Shown: positions 34,940 through 47,029 of the stretch, one piece after another
How the letters are laid out: every line of letters starts with the position of its first letter
Position numbering within the stretch: position 1 is the first letter of the stretch
Origin: Dermanyssus gallinae
Taxonomy: Eukaryota; Arthropoda; Arachnida; Mesostigmata; Dermanyssidae
NCBI GenBank assembly: GCA_003439945.1
Contig: QVRM01001367.1
Location: 174,501 to 238,500, forward strand
Length of the DNA: 64,000 bases
Direction: 5' to 3'
Notes under the pieces: generated by a model
The model's database searches: none
The model's input: only the letters and a program-made list of their open reading frames with translations
Told to the model about the DNA's origin: nothing
Translations under genes and position numbers: made by a program

Positions 34940-37906
34940 TGGCCTGTATATGAATAACATACCATAAAGTGAGTAATAAATGCAGGACTGTGCGGTATAA
35001 CGGATCATCCGACGGCTCACAAAAATACTTGCTCGTGGCTCAATAAGTGAGCTTAATTTAGAAGAGAAATCAAAATAGAAAGCTTCTCTATTCATTTAAT
35101 AAAAGTTAAGTAGTGACTGGTCGCAAACGGGGACTGTGCAATCGTCCTGTTGTGAATATTCCTAGCCACGCGCCAGGCGAACGTATTAATGAAGTGCTCC
35201 GTTCTTGCATCGCATCTGGGCATATACATGATTTGGCTTCTGCGATTGTCCGCCAACACTTCGAAGAAGTGACCAATAAGACTCGCGCCCATACGTTGAG
35301 CTAAAACCCGTTTGTTCTTTTTCCAAAGTGTGTCCATTAAGCGACGGTAATACAATGTCGTTCGTTTTGAGGTCACAACATCGGTGGAGTCTCTTTAAAA
35401 ATATCCTCTGCTCACCTCGTCATACCTATGTATTTACACAAATATGGACGCCATACGGGTGAACAGTATAAAAGTTTGGATTAACACAATCGATTTGTAC
35501 AAACGAAGATACACCGTAGGCTTCGTGACAATAAAACAGGGGAACAATATATTCGCACGTTTGGATTGACATGCGCCTGTTTGGCCATCCGCCAAACAAA
35601 CAAGCGTGTTATAAGCTCAAAATGCGCCACGGTCTTCGGAGTAATGAACCGCTTGCTCAGATTATTAAAACACATAACAAAAATGTGCACCAGCAAGTCG
35701 CATTTTCTAAGACATAGAGAGACCCTGTTACGCTGCACGGACAGTGAGCTAGAACGTCGAAAACATGAATAACACGTCTGCCGTCACTCCCTCACCTCCC
35801 GGCACTTCAACAACAGATGCCTTAGAAACGTAAATCCTTTCTACATTTTAAGTTTGGAAAGATCAAATGTACATATCGGAAGTCGTTAGGATGAAGCAGG
35901 GAAGATGCCCCTACAACATCGGTAACCTCAATTTTCTTCGGCTACTACCACTACAACTATTACCAATTAGTCATATGGTGTTGCCACTAAACATTAAGTA
36001 ACTAGATACCGGTCATTCGCTCACGTTTTTCTCTCAACCGTAGATGTTTTTATAATCGATTTACATTACATTAATCCGACCTTTTAATCCAACGATTTCT
36101 CTCAAAAACGTCGTGCACTGTAGAAGATTGCAAATTGGGCCCGGTAGTTCTCAGCATTAGTTTCAGAGCCTCATGGACCAACATGATCAGGCTGACTCTA
36201 AAGAGATCGGGTATAGTACCGTAATTATATTATCTTTAGAGAATTAATAATTATTCCCAGTCACTCGGCTTGAAACAACGCAAACGGTTAAAAAAAGTCG
36301 ATGCAATTTCTCCCAGTATGCCAACATGTGACAAATTGTATACGCCTTTAAATATCCAATGAAATGGTTGACTGCGTACGAAAACGCTACACCTTATACA
36401 GAAATGACGTATGTCATAATAGCATAACATAAGAGAAATATGTCTTCATATGTGTGCATGCCTTTAAGTTACTTACTGTCAGATGGGATTTGATGAAGCC
36501 CACGGCAGGGCGACTGAAACTTGTTCGGAATTTCTCAAGATCTGAGTTAATTTCTTAACATAGAAGTACTCCACTGTGTCCTTTCTACACAGACGTACTC
36601 AAATTCAAGCGAACGATTTCAACTTTTTACACAGGCTTACTTGTCCCAAGAATAACACGGCTACACAGCGACTTGAGATAACGGGGCCGGGAGGGGGGGA
36701 AGGCGTTATCGAGCTCCTAGCCTGAACGTCTCAGTGCTGCGTTATTGACTGCTTTCTTATCGTGATGGACGAGAGATGAAAAGAGCGCGCTTTCCTAGAG
36801 CTTCCATAGCGGCAGTGCCAAAGCATCAAGTAACACTTACCCACTGATCTCTTATAGAAACCATGAGCACTCTTTGACACTCAACCGAAACCTGATGGTA
36901 AGACTAAGCGCAGAAATGATCACACCGATCGTCCCACATATGTCACATCACTAGTATACTAGATATGGATACTTATACACGGATACTAGCGTGGCGGATA
37001 TATATATATATCTATATAGTTGATATCCATACCGGATAACGAGACATTTCGTTGGGTTTGGATTCTCTGTGTTGCTCATTGTGCACAAGCACGACTCACG
37101 TGTCACGGCTTATTTGATGAGTCGTCCGTCCCCGATGTGTTTTGCTTACCTGGCTGGACAGCGCTTGCAATTGTAGCTGTTTCCTGAGACTACTCAGCAC
37201 TATATATATATATATATATATACTTACGTCAAAGCCTTCAACTCGCTTTGTAGTGACGTCTGAAGTGCACCCCCAGCCTTATGATCTCGCGAGCAGATGA
37301 AAAGAGCAATGATAAAAGCCAGATGCTACAAAACGAAAAGTTTGAGATGCCATAGAAAGCAAGTTTGACGAGCGGAGCTCAAAATAAGGGATGAGTGACT
37401 ATGACACGCGTTGACACGCACGACGAAGCCAAAGTCGTTTACCTACTGACTGTTGATAACGAAACTTGCCGGAGGTGAGAAACCGACCATGCGAGCGATG
37501 TCTTCTCCCATCAGCATACTATACGACGGCAAAGTTGCAACGCACGATGAGTAGGCCAACACGCTGTATAAGAATCGTTTTGGCTTAGTTACGAGGATGT
37601 GCGGGCCTTGTCATGTAACTTCGGTTGCAATGCTTCGCATTGTAACCGCCGTGGGCGCCATAGCTTGCTTGAGATGAAAAACTAGTTGCGAACTTATATG
37701 AAACGATGAGACGGTGTTTCGCGTAGCGTCCGAAGCGCAATGATCAATGTTGTAGGCACAAGGTAGTCGACGGTCATAGACACTACTCAAATATGTCACT
37801 ATACGTAAAATACATGCTGTAATAACGTGTGGTAGATCTGCACAAATGTTTGGCAAATATATGGTTGTTTGAAATTTAGTATGGGTCAATAATAACTTAT
37901 ATTTTA
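34940..37906. other. No recognisable gene (about 3 kb)
   Basis: Frames of up to 94 codons without motifs. Short TA runs at 36998-37018 and 37201-37221. A hammerhead-like string near 37114 was examined and rejected. Confidence 0.45.

Positions 37907-37958
<52 letters not shown>
37907..37958. repeat. (TA)n microsatellite
   Basis: About 50 bases of uninterrupted alternating TA. Confidence 0.97.
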
Positions 37959-37963
<5 letters not shown>

Positions 37964-38129
37964 GAACCCGACTCGACTTAAAGCAGACTCTATCTACTAC
38001 TATTGAACTGCTTGGGTCTACTAGAGTATCTACATATTTTGTTATTTTACTAAAACGTACAGGTTTGCATATGACTGATTGATTTATTATTCGCTTGTAT
38101 ACCTAAATACACATGTCACCCTTCTAGAT

Positions 38130-38990
38130 CTATATCTTCAGGGGCGCTTAGAGCGGCAGCATATACATATATTGCCTATGGATCTGTATCATCAATGTAT
38201 CTTCCAATGCCTACCGAGTATTTGCCTTCTGTTGAGACAACCTCTCCTTTGGTCCTTTTCAACATTTGGTCATAAAGCTAGGGCATTTGAGAGGTCTCTG
38301 GGATATCTGCCCCGCCCCAAGGCTGTACATTATTTTACAATATATTCGGCTAACTCATTTCCTAGCCCAGAAACTCGACATTCTTTCCCCATTCCTATGT
38401 TTAGCTCCATTGTATTCTTGTATCCAACATTACTGCCCTGGCATCTGCCAATAACTTGCTTTTGAATTATCGTATACCTATTCTATCTCGTCCAATTTCG
38501 CTTGTGTATTGTTTCTGGCTTCTTTCCCAACCCCGCGCTGTGGACCAGAGGGGCATTAGCAAAAGTCAATCCTGGTACATCATGGCCTTCTATATATTCC
38601 TTGTTACTATATATTTATTAAACAGCCAGACTACACTTACACTCAACTTGAGTAAAAAATATTGTTTGATGATATTAAACTCCCAGAAGCCCTTACACCT
38701 TACTGTATTTCCTTCAGACTTTTCTCCGAAATATCTCTTCTTTCTCTAAATAACCATCCCTTGTAGTCATTATTACCCCAAGATACTTGCGCTGACTAAT
38801 GCGCTGTAATACACGCGTTCTTTTCCCCTAACCCCATGAAATACAAAACTTGCGCTTTCATTCATTAAACACCATGTCCAGTTCCTCCGGTGCTTACCCA
38901 CATGCATTCAACATTTGTTGAATTTTGCTAGTGCCCTGCCCTAACACTGCCATCTCGTCAGCAAACAGCAGCACAGGTGTATATAGTACT
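38130..38990 (-). mobile_element. Family E retrotransposon relic, copy 2
   Basis: The minus strand retains RT motif C as VLLFADEMAVLGQGTSKIQQ (about 38975-38915; usual form FADD). KRVLQRISQRKYLGV-type sequence then appears across frames (about 38830-38780), followed by a decayed thumb region corresponding to that of copy 1. Plus-strand frames of up to 128 codons over this stretch are shadows. The clade cannot be fixed from this much sequence; RTE-like or a relative is possible. Confidence 0.6.
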
Positions 38991-39002
38991 GGGATACAGC
39001 AC

Positions 39003-39004
<2 letters not shown>

Positions 39005-39042
<38 letters not shown>
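39005..39042. repeat. (TA)n microsatellite
   Basis: Alternating TA tract at the right of the family E relic. Confidence 0.96.
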
Positions 39043-39045
<3 letters not shown>

Positions 39046-39315
39046 CTGTTTTTGTTAACACATACATTTATTTAACATATTTGCAGTACATAATATGTCT
39101 CGATGTTCGCAATCGGCATTAAAGCCTGCGACATTGCCTATGGTACATTGATCAAAATAGAACAGTGGAAATTGACTGATAAGATGCAGAAGAGAATGTG
39201 TGAGAGTATAATGTTAATGCTGATGACGTCTACGATAGCGTTGTCTATTCGAATTGGATACTCACACAAACTGGCCCTTCCTAGAGGGATCGACGTGTAT
39301 CGTGTCCTCGTTAGG

Positions 39316-39365
<50 letters not shown>
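39316..39365. repeat. (ATT)n microsatellite
   Basis: About 16 ATT units. The Ile- or Asn-rich open frames here are translated repeat. Confidence 0.97.
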
Positions 39366-40165
39366 GTGCACTGCATCCAGAACGATCGAATGATCTGCAT
39401 GTCGGTCGGATAGATGTGTTTGGCGATTTCGAAGCGTTCGTAGTCACGGTAGTACTCGGTGGTGAACAGCCACAATTGGTCGATGTAGTCGAACCTCAGG
39501 CTGATCATTTGATGATAGCCGACACGCTGTCGAAAGTCCTTCGCGTAGCTATAGTCATAACGGTCGATTAACAACAACAGCTCGACTGTTACTACTGGAT
39601 ACATACGCATACACACGAATCATAGCATTCATACAGCAAGAACGAGATCAATACACCCTACCTAATCGATACAATCACCTGCCTATCATCGTTTATTTCA
39701 ACTAATACCATAATCTCAACTGCATGTAGTATCTGCTGTGTTCAAATGGAACACCATATATATATATATATATATAAACTTACAATGGGCACATTGTTGA
39801 ACTGGGCTAACCCTGGGTTAGAGAACCCGTGGTCACACGTTCGCTAGGAGATATATATATATATGGCACAAAATACCTTAATAGCACAGAATACCTTTAT
39901 AATAAATATGTGTTTCATGACTCGGAAATACACAATACCGCAGCTATCATGAATCACGTAATAGCATTGCGCCATTATACATTTCACTGACGGTCAGCAT
40001 TAAAATAGACCAATCGAAAGCTCGTTAGAAAAAGCATTACAATATGGAAATGCGTAACATGGCTACAGCCAGAACAACTGAAATGTTATTATTAAATTAA
40101 TTATTAGCATCTGAAGGATTGTAAACTATTAAGTAATTGCAAATCATGCAGTGAATGAATACGCG

Positions 40166-40221
<56 letters not shown>

Positions 40222-40588
40222 CGAAAGCGAGTGAGGGAGAGATGGGGGCGAAAAGAGAAACCGCACAGGTTTGAGTCCTGAAAATCCTGAACACACTGGG
40301 GATAGTGTCTATTATTACGTCTAAGAGAAGATAACGTCTCAGTCAATTTTTTTTAAAAGAATGTAAGCGACGACTGGCTATGATCCAGTTGTCCGCAGTA
40401 TTACGGCCATACAGAGACCTACTTAGTAATAGACAAGTGTTTATATCATCCAAATCGGCTGCATTTCTGGCTAAACTGGCTTAGCGAAACCAGTTGTACA
40501 AATTTCGCTTAGGCGAACGCTATGAATGATGCATTACCATCTATTAAAGAGTGATTTATGTTTTGATTAATTGAAGCACTCATATATA
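39366..40588. other. No recognisable gene; compound microsatellite
   Basis: Contains (TA)n at 39758-39776 and a compound (TA)n-(GA)n-(G)n tract at 40163-40221. No coding motif recognised. Confidence 0.5.
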
Positions 40589-41858
40589 CAGGTAGTTCAA
40601 CAAGTGCTTAAAATAAAAACCAAAAATTTTCCAAATCTTATTTTTAATTTTTTCTTATTCGATATACTCCCCGAGAAGCTCAATACTACTTTTCCCACCG
40701 AAGTTTTAGAGCATTTATACCTATTGAGTAGAATTCCGCGTCTTTAGACTGAAAATAGGCATTGACAGCAGCCTTAACCTCTTCATTGCTGGAAAAACGC
40801 TTTCCACCGAGACTATTCTTCAAATGTCCGAAGAGGAATTAATCAGAGGGGGCCAGGTCTGGAGAATAGGAAGGTTGTTCAATAAGGGCCAGTTTTGCCG
40901 ATGCTTGCCGCGACTTGCTGTGCAGGAGCATTGTCGTGGTGAAACAGGACAACCTTCTTCTGCAAAGCGGGCCGTTTCACAATGAGTTCTTGCTTCAGGC
41001 AGTACAACAGTCTTGCATAATTCCGTAATCGTTTTACCGCTCTCAAGGTAGGTCGACCAGAATTATTCTACGTTGGTCCCAAAAAACCGTAGCCATCATC
41101 TTTCCGGCCGATGCCGTTGTCCGCACCCTTCTTCGGAGGTCCTTCATCAGGTGCACACCAGTGGCGAGATGCTTCTTGGTTCTCGGGAGTGTAGTGATGG
41201 GCCCAGCTTGTATCGACGGTCACGAATCTGCTCCAAAAATCCGACGGATTTTTCGACATCTTGGCCAAATTTCGCTGTGAAGCGGAAAACACGCGCGTCT
41301 TTTTGGCCTTGGTTGAGAAAATGCATTTTGCTCTGAGGTTTTCATCTTCAAGTTCTCGTGCACGGATGAAATGCACACCACCCAAACTGATCCCCAAGGC
41401 CTCCGCTATCTCCCTAACGTTCACTCGCTTATCTGCGGCAACGATTTTCCGCACTTTTTTTACGTTTTCCTTATCAGTTGCCGTTTTTGGGCGTCCCTGA
41501 ACGTAGTTTATCCTCGGTGCTCCTGCAACCTCTTTTTAACTCATTCATCCAGTTGGAAAGAGTGGCAAAACATGGCGCAGAGTCACCGTACACCTCGTCT
41601 AACTCAGTTTTCACTTAGGTCGCATTCCAACCTTTAAAATAAAAATGCTTGATAACCACTCGAAACTCTATTTTTCTCCTTTTTTTCAAAATCACGCCGA
41701 TACGTTGCACGGGAAAAGCGATCAAACGAAATCGCAACGACCCAATCACCATAATATTTTGACTGCTAGCAGTCGAAAAGTTGCCGTTTCCAATAGCGGT
41801 GAAAGCGCGCCGAAATTAGAATTCTGAAAAGCCTCATTTTAAGAACCTGTTGAACTAC

Positions 41859-41861
<3 letters not shown>
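40589..41861 (-). mobile_element. Decayed mariner transposon inserted in a (TA)n tract
   Basis: Terminal inverted repeats start CAGGTAGTTCAACAAGTGCTT at 40589 and, on the other strand from 41861, CAGGTAGTTCAACAGGTTCTT. Both are flanked by TA (40587-40588 and 41862-41863) and lie inside a TA repeat. The minus-strand transposase is in pieces. There is an N-terminal helix-turn-helix with KRVNVREIAEALGISLGGVH (about 41430-41375), SDFWSRFVTVDTSWAHHYTPE (first catalytic Asp, about 41215) and APDEGPPKK. HHDNAPAQ (second Asp) and YSPDLAPSD (third Asp, followed by a stop) then appear in other frames (about 40930-40840). Length 1273 bp is normal for mariner. Frameshifts and stops show it is dead. Confidence 0.93.

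Positions 41862-41893
<32 letters not shown>
41862..41893. repeat. (TA)n microsatellite
   Basis: Continues the TA tract that the mariner interrupted (TATATA before 40589). Confidence 0.95.
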
Positions 41894-41895
<2 letters not shown>

Positions 41896-42399
41896 GAAAT
41901 ACAGACACAAGGGTACATTCGCGAAAAACCGAGCATCTGCTAACCAAGCTAGACGCACAACGCGCCTCTGCAGTTCATACGCACGGGTATGTGAACAACT
42001 CGTTATCTGTTTCAACGTCTGTTTAAGGCGTTTGGCTGAGGTGTCACAATTTTCTACGCCGATATCACTAGGCCACTTATAACTGGTGGCTGTGGACGCA
42101 CTAAACGATCTCCTCTCACCTATCGGTGCTATATGCTACATATATGCTCTCACTTCAAGAGCCGATTTACAGTCTACTCTCAAATGTTTATATCTCCAAG
42201 CCCAACGCATTTTCCTTTGATGCTATCACAGCCATAGTACTGCAAATTTACTGCTGCTAAAGGCGTCAAGTCGGATTAATTCGCTAATGGTGGAAACGTG
42301 CCGGATGAGTGTCACTCTTAACGTATTGACATTTTAGTGGCCCCTCTGGCTGCCGTATTTAAAATCGTAGTTAAAACGGGCGTATTTTCTGAACGCCCC
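41894..42399. other. No recognisable gene
   Basis: No motif or repeat recognised. Confidence 0.45.
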
Positions 42400-43270
42400 A
42401 CAACATATGCCGTGACTTCTTAGCACAAAGTAAGGGCGGAAGGGACTAACCGAGTAATTACCGCCCTATATCCTTGACGTTCTTTGTGTCAAACAACTTC
42501 GAAAAGCTTGTTAACGGCCAGCTGGAAAGTTATTTGAACGTTTTCTATTAAAATCAATTTGGTTTTAGGGAAGCGGTCAATTGAATAACTGAGTGCGTTC
42601 GGAAAGTTGGTGGAAGAACGTTAAGGTTTTTGAAGATGGAAATATGTACCTCACCTGATTTATTGACGTAGCCACAGCGTTCAACTGTCTCGACCACTTT
42701 ATGTTTTTAAGATACTTCAACAACTAGACTGCTCTTAGTGGACCGAAGATAGGAGCGCTCAGGTCTGCGAAGAGTATTGCACCTACTGGCACGCTCCAGG
42801 GGCCAGTTCATGGATTTTTCAGCTTCACTATCGACATACATTTCATCCTGCGGGGCATCGAGGGTTACGTAGACTGCCGCTCCACTCAAAGGCAAAATGC
42901 CTTGGCATTATCGTATACGAAGGAGTCTGGTGTGGTCGGGCGTCAGAGCTCACGCCGTCTGAGCCTCAGACGGGCGCTTAAAGAGAGGCAAGGCTTCGCG
43001 GGACCTTCCGGTACGTGTCTACAAAGCGCTTCTGGAGCCAATTCTAACTTACGAAATTACTCCATAGCACGCCGCGTACTAAAATATTCTGGACAAGTGC
43101 AAAGGTCGTTTAGAGTGACGCCAATAGATTCATCATTGTCCTACTCGTTGCGAAGGTGTGACTCCATGGTACACTAGACGCGGACTTCTAGATCAGCCTA
43201 TAAGATGCAATGCATTGAAAGGTCTTTACTGCACCCCGAGTTTAGGCTTACCTTTCTTGGGCACTTCCTT
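42400..43270 (+). mobile_element. L2/CR1-like reverse transcriptase relic
   Basis: Plus-strand pieces in order: NYRPISLTFFVSNNFEKLV (about 42455-42510), NQFGFRE (about 42548-42570), motif A DVATAFNCLDHFMFL (about 42665-42710) and motif B GTLQGPVHGFFSFTIDIHF (about 42790-42845). After a gap lacking motif C come LPVRVYKALLEPILTYEITP (about 43000-43060) and LLDQPIRCNALKGLY. This is the landmark order of L2/CR1 elements. At least two stops and frame changes occur. Confidence 0.68.
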
Positions 43271-43287
43271 GCCTGACTCTTTCTCTC

Positions 43288-43291
<4 letters not shown>

Positions 43292-43321
<30 letters not shown>
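43292..43321. repeat. (TA)n microsatellite
   Basis: About 30 bases of alternating TA. Confidence 0.95.
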
Positions 43322-43322
<1 letters not shown>

Positions 43323-43744
43323 CCGACACGGGCGATAGCCTTTTATGCAAAATGCCCTTAATTGTTACAAATGTGTTGAAAATTCTGTAAATTTTAAACT
43401 CAATGAATATTCACTAAATTCATTTATTCTTGCCTCTAAAAAAGACAGTTCCACAAATAAAAAAATATATATATATACCTGTGCTTCCTAAATTATCTCG
43501 TCGTCAGCTTTGTTTATAAAGATAATGGCAGATTCGTAGTGTGTTTCATCCCACTCGCAAACATTTATTTGTGTGTCATTAATTTTAGAAATGTTAGTTA
43601 TAGTCAAAAATAGAGTGTGCATTTCGATGGAGTTCACTGTAGTGTCCGCGATACACGGCTGATCTCTCATCAAAGTAAGATTGCTAGGCATCTAGACATA
43701 CCAGTCCAGCTGGATACTGTTCAAACGTCCTACAGTCAAAAGTC

Positions 43745-43890
43745 TTCGATGTAATGCCAAAGTAATACCGAGCCTGGGGGGGGGTGGGGAGGAATCCGGG
43801 TTTAGTGGGTTTGCGAGTCTCACACTAGTCACGCAGGCTGCTAGTGGCGCATGTGCATCATGCATTCCCGCAACCTTCCAGAAAAAAAAA
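43745..43890 (+). mobile_element. R1-type tail insertion (plus strand)
   Basis: Begins TTCGATGTAATGCC, as does the 3168-3308 insertion, and carries the same G-run, GGAATCCGGGTTTAGTGGG, CACTAG/CTAGTG hairpin and GCATTCCCG before a poly(A) at 43882-43890. The 5' start at the same base as an independent insertion suggests a preferred end point. No clear target duplication. Confidence 0.78.
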
Positions 43891-43899
43891 TTAAAACAC

Positions 43900-44640
43900 G
43901 GCGGAATGAAGTTCATTTCCTCGAAACAATTTCCTTCGTGTCTAACAGCGCGGTAAAATATTTATATTTTAATGCTCGCTTGATTGGTAAAGATGATCGT
44001 ACACAAATTCTTAGCTCATTTACTACCTTAAATATTTTCATAGAGAGTTTATGCCCGGGACTTGGGTAGGTGTAGTGGAACCCATGCAACAGGATAGAGA
44101 ATTATCCGGAGTTGATAGGAATTCAGTATTTCTGTGTGGCCGTAGCTTCCGAAAAGAGGGATTTGCATATTGATTAAAAATTATGAAAGTTTGTAAATTA
44201 GACATTGGCACTAAAGCTGTGGACGTTTATTCCACACCAAGTTCCATCAGGATTGGCTGTTATTATGCAACAAACGCCGCCACCCTTGCTAAGCTCAGGG
44301 AACGCACAGAATGATATGTGACTAATTTGACTACATTTCTAATACCACTAGTCCAATTTTAATTTCTAAGCATTTCAACCTCCCAAAAATATATTGGCAA
44401 AATGTCACGCTTTTAGATTCACAAACCTTGAATCTATCTTTGTTAACGTTTGCATCACCCAAAGGCGGATGCCAACAAATAGACAAGGTCACTCGCCGTC
44501 GACTACTGGGACAACGCCAGTCAGTTTCAGTGAAGTAAGTCTTTCGCTCGCCAATGTAGGTAATTCTGAGAACCACTCTGAGTTTGCTGGTCGCTAGATC
44601 GAAAATATTATGTCTACAAATTTTAGTCAAAAAACCGGTT
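43900..44640 (+). mobile_element. L2/CR1-like AP endonuclease domain relic
   Basis: The plus strand has AVKYLYFNARLIGKDDR (about 43950-44005), the usual start of the L2/CR1 endonuclease (..LKYLYFNARS...). At about 44365-44400 comes HFNLPKIYWQ, matching the GDFNLP.I.W motif around the catalytic Asp, here replaced by His. Sequence between the two is decayed. No RT follows directly. Confidence 0.6.
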
Positions 44641-46977
44641 ACACCAATATTAATAACTACAATAACGAGTCAAACAACTAGTCATAAATAAAGTAATATT
44701 AGTAGTGTTAGCCAATTGACTATTAGTATATCAGACGATGACAATGTGGGCACTAGTATTGATTTGCTGTCAACCTCGAACCCTTCATGGACACGAGAAG
44801 ACTTCGTAAAATTGAGAAGCTAGTCCTCCTTTCAAGAGCACAAATTTGTTTTTTTAGATATGCAAATAAACAATATAAGAAATAGTAAAACATCGCGGTT
44901 TAATATATAACGGTCCCGATAAATGATGCTTTTAGTACAAATGCATTTAAAGACTTCCGACATAGTGCAGTATCCTTCCCTCCTCACCTCCCTCCCGGGG
45001 GCGGTAGGAAGGCAACGGATGTGAAGAACACAACGCGACAGACTGAGGGCCCAGAGAAGTCGAGAGAGAAACAGAGCCAAGAGGACAAAGAAAGGCGGCC
45101 AGCAGTAAACTCATCGGAAAGGATGATTTAGAGGAAAAAGCAGAGGAATACTTAGAAAACATCAGAACGAAGCACGGAGCTGCGTGCCCGACACCCAGAG
45201 CACGACGAGCTCAAACGGAGGCTCGAGGAGATAACCGAAAGTGGGACCGGTAAGACCGGTATGAACCAGATAGCCAAGATGGCCAGAAAAATTGCTGGAG
45301 GTCAGACCCTCTGTGGACGCTGCCAGAGCGCGGTAGCGCATAAACAAAGTAGTAAGCATGATATGGAAAAGAAAATAAAAAAGCCAAGAACAGGATAAGC
45401 CAGGCAAATACCGTTGAGGAGATACTAGAGGTAATCAGAGAGGAATGGCCGAGAAAGATAGTGCGTCCATGTTAGGACTACGCCAATGAGCCTGACGGCT
45501 CAGAGAGAGGTACGAGTAATGATGGTAACAAAAGGATCGGAAACAAACTAGGCGGCCCGGGAGGAATTATCTCAGCAGCCCACCTTTATTGGAGCAATTG
45601 CAAATATGCAGGCAGAGTCTCGCGTAGCAGGCGAACGTTGCAGACGCATGTGATATGGGTCCAGGAAACTATCGTCGACTAATAGTATTGAAGGCTCTTT
45701 CGTCCGTTCTTCGGTGCGGATTTGGTAGACTTGTTGATTAAGACTACGAGACCCTTACGGGTCTCCTCTGGCCGTCGGAGGCGTATTGGCAGGTGCCCTC
45801 ATCTCCTGAGGACATAACCGCTCTCCGACTCAAAAGTAGTGGCGGAGCTGACGAGACAGTTCCTCTCGCTCCCTCACCTGCTCACACAGGCCCCCGGCAC
45901 TGCTGTGGTACTTTGCACAAGCGAAACTCACTGAATCCACGGGATCGGCTTCGCCAGGACCGCCATCTAGTTGATGAGCATCCTGGGCCCAGACGCATAT
46001 CACACACAAACGCTTTGTGTGTGAGCAAACGACGCCATCTTCGCGCGCAGTCCGATAGAAAATGTAGACAAGCGCACCCAGTGCAGACCCGTGAGGCGGT
46101 TCACCAGGTGAGCAGCGTCAACAAGTCCCGATTAGCTAATTCGAACACATTTCTGCTCCCATAGTCACGGGGGCGAGCCTTGCGAGAGCAAAGTATTAAC
46201 GCGGCACCGACAATTCGTTGACCCGCCGGACAACTAAACGTCACCCGAATGTCATACATTCGCTCCTGGGAGCTTACTTCGACGTAAGTGCCGGCAATGA
46301 TTGGCGGACCCGTATTTCTGCCACGTTTTTGCCAAGCATTATTATCGAACTTGGCTAAAATAAGCCATAGGTAGGGAATAGACGCTAGAACAGTCGAATA
46401 ATGGACAGTTATGTTGCCATTCTGGGAGCCGTGGGACAAGGGTATGAAAGAAGCGGAGGAGGAAGAGGTCTCAAAATAAATATAGGTAGACGCCGTTGTC
46501 ATGACTGAAGAGAAAGCCACGGATAAAGGAAGTTGGCCGATAAGGTAAGACCGTAGAGAGAGAGAAATAGGATAAAATAGTCACAGAGCCACAGAGGGAA
46601 AGGATAAAAGAGGAAAACAGTTCGACTCATACGGTGCTCCCTCAAGGCACTCTAATTGACGCTTGAACAATGAATTGCTGAAACAGCTTGAGATAGTGGT
46701 TGAGGCCGCGTGAAGGGAGGTTATTGGCACGAGGAACGTGCACGCGACTATCAAGGAGAGAATGACCTTTGTGCTGTTCGAAATAAAGTCTGCCATGAGA
46801 AAAACCAAGGATAAACAAACATAAAGGAAGCTGCTAAAGGCGAAAGCCAAAAGGGGTTTGCCACGTCAGGGCTCCTCAGCAAGCGCATCTGCGAGAAGAG
46901 ACGTTTGAAAATGGTCGATTCACCCTGCAAGACGGACCCGATCGTCAAATCGAGAGTTCGTTAAGCCTCAGGTACAG

Positions 46978-47029
46978 CTCAGAAGGTCCGCAAGACCCGG
47001 AGACGGCTCAGAAGGTCCGCAAGACCCAT
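46978..47029. repeat. Two-copy direct repeat, 29-bp spacing
   Basis: GCTCAGAAGGTCCGCAAGACCC occurs twice in tandem inside the decayed R1-like element. Confidence 0.93.

Noticed and set aside
37105..37150. Hammerhead-ribozyme-like string TTTGATGAGTCGTCCGTCC
   Set aside because: The core CUGAUGA is not exact, there is no GAAA after the stem, and no stem I/III pairing was found.
39138..39447. Frames with runs of Ile, Leu or Asn
   Set aside because: They translate the (ATT)n microsatellite in different frames.
46101..46520. 139-codon minus-strand frame
   Set aside because: It lies inside the decayed plus-strand R1-like element and shows no motif.
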